From assembly GCA_027924585.1 (NCBI GenBank), contig BSBM01000871.1, forward strand, positions 372,001 to 436,000: a DNA stretch of 64,000 bases. The letters are read 5' to 3'. The translations under genes and the position numbers were made by a program. Below are positions 37,384-45,407 of this stretch, one piece after another. Numbering within the stretch: position 1 is the first letter of the stretch; the number at the start of each line of letters is the position of its first letter. The DNA is from Larix kaempferi. Taxonomy: Eukaryota > Streptophyta > Pinopsida > Pinales > Pinaceae. Below the pieces are notes generated by a model that ran no database searches, had not been told where the DNA came from, and was given only the letters and a program-made list of their open reading frames with translations.

Positions 37384-40016
37384 GTGGAACACATCCACGG
37401 ACCCACATCACGGACCCACATCATAGCTACCCACATCATGGACCACATCCATGAGTGGCGTCGACGCCGTAGCTTATGCAATATCAAACTAGACGACCGT
37501 ATCTTCCTAGATTGGTTCCTCAAGTCCCTTCTCCCTATCATTGCTAAGGATGTGGCATCAGAAAGACCCCAGTCTGAAGAAGAGGCCATCCTTAAGGCCC
37601 AACAGTTCGACCTCATTTATGCCCAGTCAAGTTACCTTTATACCATTATACCTGACGCCCCTCGCGACGAGTCCTCCCAGCACGATGCGGCGGGGGCATC
37701 CCACGCTGCAGACGGTATCATTGGCCGTGTTTCTTTGCATCCCCAACCATTTTCTATAGCACGTCCTACCCATGGCCCCGACCTTTCGCGGGCTACCTCA
37801 CAGTCTGGAGCAACCAACTCGTATGCTCCCATGACACATCACCACCACCATGGACCCTCATGTCCTCCTCAGTGCTTCAGTCATGCGACTCCCGCTTATG
37901 CCCCCCCGATCGCACCTCAGCCTTACTACCACCAGCAGGCTACACCAGCTCCTGCGCCTTCACAAGCACAACCCGCTTATTATCCGCCACAGGCAGCCCC
38001 TGTGGAAAATCCACAACCTGCTCCGTAGCCATATCAGCAACCCCCTCAAGTTGCTGCACCTGCCCAGCCTCAACCTACATATCATCCCCTGTAGCCTGCA
38101 CCCGCACTTGCGCAACCTCAGAATCCACCTGCTACCCAAGGGAAAGTTTACGCCCAACATAACCCGCAGCAAAACCAGAACAACCAACGCAACCAGGGCC
38201 AACAAAATCACGGCAAGGGCCGTAATCATGGAAATAACCAACCTGCCGACCAAGCTGGTCAACCGGTGAATCCCCCCAACAATAATAATGTGGCCCCTGC
38301 TAACCAAAACCCTGATCGCCCACCCAAGCAGGCTAAAAACCCCAATTTGCGAACAAACCACCCTTGCTCTATTTGCGGGGTCTATGGCCACTACACACAT
38401 GCTTTCCCCCACTTGGAGCGAGCTCGACAACTTTGGGTTGATGATGGCCATCGCCAAGGGCATGCAGCTCCTCAGGCGCCACCTAACCCCCCTCAGCCTC
38501 AGCAGCCTCCTTTGGTTCTGCAAATCCCCTTACCAACCCAAGGCATCGTGAATGCTCAGCCGTTGGCTCCCCCTCAAGCCAACGCGCAACCCCAACAGCA
38601 AATCACATACGCTGCTCCCGATCAACCCATGTTTGACTCGGGAACCCACCACTTGTTGATGATGTCATCCATTGACGTAAACCTCCAGACTCGTCGGAAC
38701 CAATATGGCTCCACCACTGAAGCCCCTCCTACTGAGAAAACCCCTAACGCTCATCCCACCGATCAAGCGTTACGCATCCCCCCGCCTCCACTAGAGGGCG
38801 CTCCCAAAGCACCTCGTTTCCCGCTTCGCCGTATCAACAATAACCCCAATGCGCGGGCTGCGTCAAACTACAACATCGTCGATGACTTAGCCCAATCTCC
38901 TGCAGCCATGTCTGCATTAGAAGTCTTGAAAAACTGCCCTTCTCAGCGCAAGACTCTACTATCCGCCATTGGGGCGATTGACCCACATGATTCGAATTTG
39001 ATGGCATTTGATTTGGACCAATCCGAACCACGCCTGCCTTCCTCCTTAGCATTCCAAGTTTCTGTTTCCATTCGAAATCTTGTCATCCATCGATGCATCA
39101 TCAATGAAGGTGCCTCCACATGCGTTATGTCTACATTCGTATGGCAGAAGTTGGGATCCCCTACTCTCCAGCAGTCCACCACTGCATTACGTGCCTACGA
39201 CGGTCGGTCGGCCCAGCCCCAAGGCCTCCTCCCCAATGTCCCCTTCCAGTTAGGTGGCAAAACCATCCTCATCGACATTGAGGTAATCAATGCCCAATTG
39301 GATTATAACCTTTTACTTGGCCGCAGCTACATGTATGCCATGCGGGCGGTTTCCTCTTCTGTTTTTCGCACCATGATGTTCCCCCATGAGAAACGCGTGG
39401 TCAAGGTTGACCAGCTCACCTACTATGATCCCAGTGCTCCCGCGGCACCCGAAAATGTTCTCCCCATGGTTGAACAGCCTGTTTCTCGTGCCCCCACCTC
39501 GTTCATTTCCTCTACGGGACCTGGAGTTTACTCAGACGCGCCGATGACCTCCACCTTCCAATCCATTTCTCCCCCGTCATCTACGCCCGAAGTGTCTGAC
39601 TTATGTACCTTGTCCCACGATAACCAATCACCTAATAATCAACCACCCTTTTTGCCTAAACCACCATTGGTACCTAGCCACATTGGTGTTACACCTATCC
39701 ATACAATCCCCTTCCTAGTCCCTCCATCGGGAGTAGTAAGCGCCCCAGTCATGGCTACCCTTAGCCTCCCTGGGTTAACCTTGGGATTACCCGTCTGGTA
39801 CCTTTCGCCTCCCGTTCCCCCACCGACACCAAGCGTCGTCCTCCAACCGGTGCAACCCATGGCTACTACCACTCATCCACCCCCCGGTGTCTCTACCCCT
39901 TCGTCCTCCACGACTCCCCCTCCTACTCCCAAACCCACTGGGGGCAGAGGGCCACAACCTTACACTGCTGTACCACCTCCCAAGACAGTAAAAAACCCTC
40001 CAGTGTTTCGCGCTCC
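37384..40016 (+). mobile_element. Element C, left part (5'-truncated Tat-like element, interrupted by B)
   Basis: The satellite ends at TCTCTATAA and element sequence starts directly inside a gag coding region, with no 5' LTR, primer site or leader. The part continues to 40,016, where element B inserted, and resumes at 55,605. C is in plus orientation, opposite to A and B. The first 60 bp contain short repeats of GGACCCACATCA, which look like filler or slippage at a rearrangement junction. Confidence 0.85.
37384..40016 (+). pseudogene. Broken gag-protease reading frame of element C
   Basis: One frame runs through the whole stretch, interrupted by TAG at 38,026-38,028 and 38,092-38,094, both inside Gln/Pro-rich sequence where CAG is expected. 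The first 100 codons match the C-terminal part of the retrotransposon gag domain of element B (shared HIHEWRRRR, DWF and L-PIA motifs). Then follow a Pro/Gln/Ala-rich linker, a zinc knuckle whose last Cys is Phe (near 38,365-38,405), and a retropepsin-like domain with NEG (Asn at 39,103-39,105) in place of DEG and LLLGRS downstream. Next comes a second LSLPGLTLGLPVW segment followed by Pro/Thr-rich sequence. The frame crosses the B insertion and continues in register at 55,605. Confidence 0.8.
40012..40016. repeat. Target-site duplication of element B (left copy)
   Basis: GCTCC directly before the LTR, repeated at 55,605-55,609. Joining the two flanks across a single copy restores element C's reading frame. 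Confidence 0.95.
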
Positions 40017-40958
40017 TGTTATGTGGAATTCTGCCCTACGGATAAGTCAAAACTCCCTTAGGCTAAAGTAGGATCTGACTAACTCTAGACTAAGAACAGA
40101 CAAAACAAATGCAACCTTGAATTCCTGGATCTAACATACATTTCAGTATTAAAATGCTGAAGAGAGCAAAGGATTTTAGCTGACCTTATGTCCAAGTGCT
40201 TTGTTTTTGGTGTTTGCTCCAAGCTCCAAGTCTTCACCAATGAACCTGTCAAAGAGTAACCAAAATACAAGTATGCACTATTCTCTAGCAATCTGAAACA
40301 TGAGTTAGGATCTAAATCTGTAAGAGATACAAATCATGTGATTAAAACAAGATTAACACAAACGATTTGGGAAAACAAGACAAGTTATTCCATTACAACT
40401 TGAAGATTACTTACAAAGGGTGCTTGATGCCCAAGCCAATCCTCCAACTCCAAGTGTCTTCTCCTCTTAGCTATCTCCACAATGCTGCAAGACCATAAGT
40501 TTGGTGCTCTCAAGAGTCCTCCCCTTTTCCAATGGCATGCCTCTCTTTTATAGTAAATGGTGAGGTTAACCAACAAGAGAGATAGGTGGATCTAAGGAGG
40601 GATAAGTGGATCAGGGTTTCTAATCGAAGGAGGTGAGTTGGGATCGAATCAAGGAACCCAATCTTCCATCATCTTCGAAAAATCCAAGATCCCACAAGTC
40701 AAGGGCAAAAACCTATTAAAGGGGTGCCGCGCTTTGCAAATGATACAGAGCGCGGCACTGTGCCGCGTTTTGTCAAGCTGTACGGGCGCGGTAGTGTATG
40801 GAAATAAAGTCCAAGGTGGGTCAAAACTTGGCAGGGTGGATTTACCTTCAAGGTTGACTCATCATCTGTCTCTTCTGGAAGGTTCAAAATAGTAGGGGAA
40901 GTGTCGTCGAAATGTGTTATGATGGGGATGCGACACCGTGAAATATAGAGGTATAACA
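40017..40958 (-). repeat. Element B, 3' LTR
   Basis: 942 bp, TGTTATGTGG to GGTATAACA on the plus strand. It contains a minus-strand TATA box at 40,543-40,553 and two palindromic GC elements: GTGCCGCGCT 40,724-40,733 pairing with AGCGCGGCAC 40,749-40,758, and the perfect CGCGGCAC-T-GTGCCGCG at 40,751-40,767. It is identical to the other copy apart from one base. Confidence 0.97.
40543..40553 (-). promoter_or_regulatory. TATA box of element B 3' LTR
   Basis: CTATAAAAGAG on the minus strand, a strong plant TATA box. Transcription would start about 30 bp to the left, giving U3 from 40,958 to about 40,515. In this copy it would fire outward into element C. Confidence 0.75.
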
Positions 40959-40970
40959 GATGCCCCCTAA
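40959..40970 (-). other. Polypurine tract of element B
   Basis: TTAGGGGGCATC on the minus strand directly before the 3' LTR, identical to element A. Confidence 0.88.
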
Positions 40971-42069
40971 AGTGTGAGGTCAGAAGGGACTGATGGCCGA
41001 AAGACTTTACGAAATAAATGTGCAGAGATAGCATCGAGGAGAGCGACACGGAGCTGAAATGGAAACAAAGTGTTAGATATAGCACCGAGGCGGGCATTCC
41101 CATGCTCGGAAACAAATGAATCAAAACATGGCTGCCGACCAATACATTGCAGATCCATGAGTACTGATATAATGCAAACTGCGGGCAGATCATGGCTACT
41201 ATGAACAATCGTAGATCCATGAGACAATAATGACACAGCCACGACCAATACAATAAGTGGATCTGTGTGACAATACAAGAGACATCTCCATCGCAGCCTG
41301 GACGCAGTCAAGATACCGTGATGCACCCAGGGTCTTCTACCCGATCGCATAAAGATACGAATCTAACCATGTGATTACAAGGTGTTGGAGTCGAACATGG
41401 AAGAAACCATTTGATTACCGGTCAATGATGCGGACCGTTAACAAATGCGAGGGAGATCACCAATAATGACAATGATTCCCAAGGTATCAATAGTACATCT
41501 CAACGAAATGCGAATAAATGAGTTGATGTCGAGCATTCGAGAGATTGCTTGATCAGAGGTCAATGATGTGAACCTGCTGTCAAACACGAGGAAACCTGCC
41601 ATTGAGGCATGCAGGTACCAAGGTACTAATGGTTGATTTCTAAGTCCAATCCCTGGATAGTGATTTGGTGTCGACAGGAATAGACTCGTCGAAGGTGGGC
41701 CATGATGATTCCCACATCGTCGACACGAAATCGGCACATATGATAGGATGATGAAGTAATGGGATATGTATTGACACAGCGGAGGCCTGACACAATGAAT
41801 GACTCGATACAATGCAACCCTTTGAACATATAACGGCATGTAACAAGACTTGGCAGCAGGGATTATTGATGAATAGAGGATAGACGTCAGATGAGTGGAC
41901 TCGTGGCCAGGGAGACGACCCATGATGATGACTATGACTCAATGAAAAAACGGACACCCAAATATAGACAAGAGATGGACACATGCCATGTTCAAAAGTA
42001 ACGACTGACAAGCTGCCATAAATAAACTTGACTTGCTCCCCCATATTTCCCCGACATGATGGACGAGTA
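40971..42069 (-). other. Element B 3' non-coding region, distal part
   Basis: No recognised protein. It shares patches with element A 18,808-20,044. Several minus-strand open frames of 70-160 codons (for example 41,438-41,923) have no recognisable domain and overlap each other in different frames, so I do not call them. A conserved hairpin lies at 41,085-41,109. Confidence 0.6.
41085..41109 (-). other. Conserved hairpin shared with element C
   Basis: On the minus strand the 25-mer runs from CCGAGCATGGG to ATGCCCGCCTCGG; CCGAG pairs with CTCGG and GGG with CCC. The same sequence core occurs in element C at 58,811-58,835 and 58,935-58,959, where the outer pair is A-T or T.G rather than C-G. 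Confidence 0.7.
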
Positions 42070-42745
42070 CCTCTTTCTTGTTTTACGAGCTTGAAGAGGA
42101 TAACAGATGCTCGGTGTAGCTCATCTTGTGGATGAGTCCAATCTCACATGTTTTGCGAACCTGAGAAAGGAGGGGTTCGTCCCAAAGTAGGTCCTTCGAT
42201 GTTAATATTTTAACGAGTCCAAGGAAGGAAAACTCGGCAGTTTTTCATATTTAGAGAGCCTAAAAAACTTAAAGGAAGCTCCATAATGTACTTTTTCGTA
42301 AAATTTAGTCTCTCGATCCCGAAAAAGTGTAAAACGATTCCCGAGAGAACTCTCCCAGCCGAGATTGACTGAGGTATACCTTTCTCGTAAATAGTCTAGA
42401 CGGGCCGAAAAAGGGGTAACCTATCACCGAATAGACGACCTTTCAAATACTTTTACAAGTGTGAAAGAGTCAAGATCACTTGGCAATCTTTTCAATTTTA
42501 AGGAGTCTGAAAAGAGCTTAACTATGGACTCCTATGGTCTTTTTCGTAAAAATTAATTATTCTGGCCCGAAAAAAGAATAAAATACAACCAGGATAATAC
42601 TTTCCTCATCGTTTAACGAGCATGAGTAAAGCTGACCGTACTCGACACCGTTTACTTGTGTTTGACAAGCACGACACAGGTGTGAAAGCGCTTGGAATCT
42701 TTTTCAAGTTTTAAATCCAGAGCACGAAAAAGATAAAGTGGGCTC
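42070..42745 (-). other. Array of about 12 H-type pseudoknot-like units in element B
   Basis: Each unit has two interleaved complementary pairs (plus-strand coordinates). Unit 1: CCTCTT 42070-42075 / AAGAGG 42094-42099 with CGAGC 42086-42090 / GCTCG 42109-42113. Unit 2: TCTCA 42142 / TGAGA 42162 with CGAACC 42156 / GGTTCG 42174. Unit 3: CCTTC 42193 / GAAGG 42224 with CGAGT 42214 / ACTCG 42232. Unit 5: CTTTTTCG 42291 / CGAAAAAG 42320 with CTCTCG 42310 / CGAGAG 42342. Unit 7: CTTTCA 42440 / TGAAAG 42462 with CAAGTG 42456 / CACTTG 42477. Unit 8: CTTTTCA 42488 / TGAAAAG 42508 with AGGAGTC 42501 / GACTCCT 42527. Last: ATCTTTTTC 42697 / GAAAAAGAT 42726 with GAGC 42720 / GCTC 42742. In the sense (minus) strand the third loop is usually A-rich (TTAAAA type). 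Confidence 0.8.
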
Positions 42746-42904
42746 AATATGAAGGTCAAACTACGAACAAACACCAGTATGACTGTATCCCATCTTTACC
42801 GCAGATCCTGTCAATAAATGCTCAAAAATCGGGCATTAGTAATATGAATAAGGGTTTATTAATTTTGAAATAGTAATTAATTAATTAAAAAATGTGGAAA
42901 AATG

Positions 42905-42914
42905 CTATATAAAG
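42905..42914 (+). promoter_or_regulatory. TATA box of the antisense gene in element B
   Basis: CTATATAAAG on the plus strand, about 135 bp upstream of a good splice donor (43,047/43,048) and 490 bp upstream of the ATG. It points away from the pseudoknot-like array and into the plus-strand gene. A transcription start near 42,940 is inferred. Confidence 0.65.
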
Positions 42915-43047
42915 CATGGTAAAAATAGAAATTACTATTCATTTGTGATTTTTACCCAAAGGAGACATTTTTACCCATTTTGGAGCCAAATTTCAAGGAT
43001 CGATACCGAGAGTTCTGGGAGACCATTTCGACCGCCGTCTGTGCCAG

Positions 43048-43370
43048 GTAAGAGTGCTTGAACTCCTCTTTCATTTCATGCAGGAAATTTTTACTTTCAC
43101 CAGGGAAAAATTTATTTTTTGGCAAGCCCTTTTGGCAAGAATCGCCTGCCGTACTGCCGCGTGGAGCCCCTATCGTGAAACGCGGCACTGTTCAACAGTG
43201 CCGCGCTGTAACTCCAAAAGGAGGCGCGGCACTGTGGACTGCCGCGCGGCATGGTGTCCTCCAGGCGCGGCACGTGCGAAAATTAAATTCAAAAAATCAA
43301 TTTTTCCTCAAATTTTTGCTAGAATCAAGTTGTTAAATAGTCATTAATTACTTTGTTTGCTTTTTTGCAG
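43048..43370 (+). other. Predicted 5'UTR intron of the antisense gene
   Basis: Donor CCAG/GTAAGAG at 43,047/43,048 and acceptor TTTTTTGCAG/GG at 43,370/43,371 define a 323 bp intron ending 25 bp before the ATG. The intron contains the GC palindrome cluster. Two overlapping open frames inside it are artefacts. Splice sites are strong by eye; no transcript evidence is available. Confidence 0.65.
43151..43275. repeat. Cluster of GCGCGGCACTGT palindromic motifs
   Basis: Five or six copies of a GCGCGGCAC-type motif in both orientations, including a perfect 25 bp palindrome at 43,181-43,205 (arms CGCGGCACTGTT and AACAGTGCCGCG around one C). The same motif recurs in both LTRs (40,724-40,767 and 55,370-55,413) and in the leader (54,296-54,424). 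Confidence 0.85.
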
Positions 43371-43395
43371 GGATTTGCAACTTGTTTGAGGCAAA

Positions 43396-44668
43396 ATGGT
43401 GAGTTGGAAAGAGAGGGAACATGAAGCGGATGATTTTAGGGCCGAAAATCACTTACCCACCGTGACCGCATTGAGAGAATGTGGTTTGTTAAAGTTTTTC
43501 AAGACTAAAGGAATCCGCCAACAACCCAAACTACTTACTCACCTCATTCAATTGTGGGATCCTGATATCGAAGCTTTCCGAGTAGGAGAGCACGTGCTTG
43601 AAATTCAACTTGAAGACATCTACTTCCTCACGGGTCTCTCGAAAAGAGGGGCCCGGCCGAATCTTACCGGGTACAGTGCTTCAGACTCAAGCACGGATGA
43701 TTTAATTGCTCGATATTGTCAGGTGGGTTCGAGTAAGAAGAGTGGGAAAGTGGCCATAAAAGAGGTCACAAATGTTCCTTTCAAAACTTTGCTATTCACT
43801 ATTACACGTGCAGCGGGAAGCGTGAGCCCACATCAGGCAACCCGCACACAGGTAAATCTCGCAGCAGAGTGCATGGGAGGAACGGTCTTCAACTGGTGTG
43901 ATGCAGTGCTGTCCCATATGAAGGAACAGGTGCACAAATGTAGAACTGGGAAAAATACCCAGTTTGGCTATGGGAGTATCTTGGTCACTTTCTTCCTGGC
44001 AAGGGTGCCATTACTACGTCCGCAGATATCTATGCATCCTCGCCCACCTACTGAGCCATGGATGGCTCGATGGAGCGATTATGCCGGGCGCCTTGGAGGG
44101 CCTCAGCGGCTAGCTTTTGGAGAGGACTTCTTCTCTTGGCTAGAGGAGCAGATAATCATGATCGACGACTATCCCTATTCAGGGGTAGATTTCCGCGAGG
44201 ATATTGACTTGGCTTTGCCGGAAGATGATGACTGGGATGACTCTGGTATGACCTTCATGGATATGTATTTTTTCTTTTTGAATATTTAATTTTTAATGCT
44301 TTTTTAGAATGTGTAAAAGACTTCTAATGTAAATTCGTATGCATGTTGCAGATCGTGGACCACAACGACCAGCTGGATATTCACCACTACGTCGTGGCGG
44401 TGTAGATCGTCGAGCTGATCCTGTCGAAGAAGAAGATGAAGATGAGGGAGGAGGTGTGCGGGATATTGAGAGGAACCTGCAGGGATTGACCCATGGGATT
44501 CCTGCTATGCGGATGGATGATGTCCCTTACCCTCTCCAGCGTCATACTGTAGGTGTACCCGGTCGTATCAGTCGACTTCTTCGGAAAGTGGTTCGAGCTG
44601 TGATGTGTTACCACCAGCGGCGGGAGGAGTCCGATGAGGGACGTGATAGGTCTCCTAGGTCTCCATAG
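43396..44668 (+). CDS. Antisense gene: plant mobile domain-like protein, two coding exons
   Basis: Exon 1 (43,396-44,245) and exon 2 (44,352-44,668) are joined in phase across a 106 bp T-rich intron with donor CTCTG/GTATGA and acceptor GTTGCAG/AT. Together they give 389 codons including the stop; unspliced, the frame ends at 44,289. Residues about 20-75 carry ALRECGLL, then W-P-----F-V-E-----L-DI-FLTGLS-RG, the pattern of the plant mobile domain (aminotransferase-like family) found in MAIN/MAIL1 proteins and in some plant transposons. The middle part resembles that family less clearly. The tail has an acidic stretch (EEEDEDEGGG) then a basic Arg/Ser-rich end. It is transcribed opposite to gag-pol and convergent with the second RNase H. 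Domain assignment is by pattern only; role unknown. Confidence 0.65.
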
Positions 44669-44872
44669 ATGGTCTTTAGATCTTTTTGCGGCATGTACAC
44701 GATGTGTAGGCTTTGAGGGCCAATTTTTTGTATATGGGATTTAATCCCCAATTTTGCCTTTAACACAAACTTTATGTATTTTGGAAAAAACACTTTTATA
44801 TACAGTGATATGGACCTATTTATGATCTAAATATTTACAATGACTTGTGCATTTTAATTTTTAATGATGTGT
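44669..44872. other. Convergent intergenic gap in element B
   Basis: A 204 bp AT-rich spacer between the plus-strand gene and the minus-strand RNase H ORF. It presumably holds the 3' end of the antisense transcript, but I see no canonical AATAAA in the right place. Confidence 0.5.
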
Positions 44873-45286
44873 TTATGTATGGGCAAGATGCCAATCCAAA
44901 ATGTAATTAGCCAATGAATCGGCAATACAATTGAATTCTCTCGGTATGTGTTGATATGTGATAAAATCAAATGACCGTTCCAAGAGGCGTACTCTTCGAC
45001 ATAAACGAAGTAATGTAGGATCGCGAACTGTGTAAACACGGTTTAGATGAGAAACCACGAGTTGGGAATCTAAAAAGACCGATAAGGAGTCAATCCCGAG
45101 TGAGGCAACCTCCGTTAAGAGACCAATGACTGCATGGTACTCTGCGATATTGTTGGTTGCGGGACCTAAACAAATGGCTCCTGAAGAAAACAACTCGCCA
45201 GTGGGGGAATAAATCACCCATGCTGCGGAAGCGAGATTCCGGGTATGTCGGCTTGCACCGTCAGCGAATCCAAAGTAGGTAGACAT
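44873..45286 (-). CDS. Second (archaeal-type) RNase H of element B
   Basis: 137 codons starting at an ATG directly after a splice-acceptor-like TTTTATGTGCAG on the minus strand. The RNase H fold motifs are all present: FADGAS (first Asp), AEYHAVIGLL (Glu), LDSQLVV (Asp) and IADSLAN (last Asp). A separate RNase H downstream of integrase is the hallmark of the Tat branch, where it replaces the decayed RNase H next to reverse transcriptase. The frame differs from pol and is open upstream to 45,469, overlapping the pol end, but that part is not RNase H-like. Expression by splicing is the likely route, since the acceptor abuts the domain. Confidence 0.85.
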   Translation of the reverse strand: MSTYFGFADGASRHTRNLASAAWVIYSPTGELFSSGAICLGPATNNIAEYHAVIGLLTEVASLGIDSLSVFLDSQLVVSHLNRVYTVRDPTLLRLCRRVRLLERSFDFITYQHIPREFNCIADSLANYILDWHLAHT

Positions 45287-45407
45287 CTGCACATAAAAGC
45301 ACGAGTCAAAGTAAGAGTAGATACATAAGATCCACGCGCACACTAAAAATAAAGCAAAAAACAAACTAAGTACATTATGTACAAGAAGTAACCCGCGTGG
45401 TGTAACC

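Noticed and set aside
37838-37850. His-rich run MTHHHHHGP in element C as a metal-binding domain
   Set aside because: Short run in a Pro/Gln/Ala-rich low-complexity linker of a broken gene.
40085-40291. Frames repeated in both B LTRs (also 40,385-40,576, 40,638-40,892 and their copies near 54,731-55,538)
   Set aside because: They are duplicated only because the LTR is duplicated, and have no recognisable domain.
43054-43347. Two plus-strand frames of about 95 codons before the antisense gene
   Set aside because: They fall almost entirely within the predicted 5'UTR intron and encode the GC palindrome cluster.
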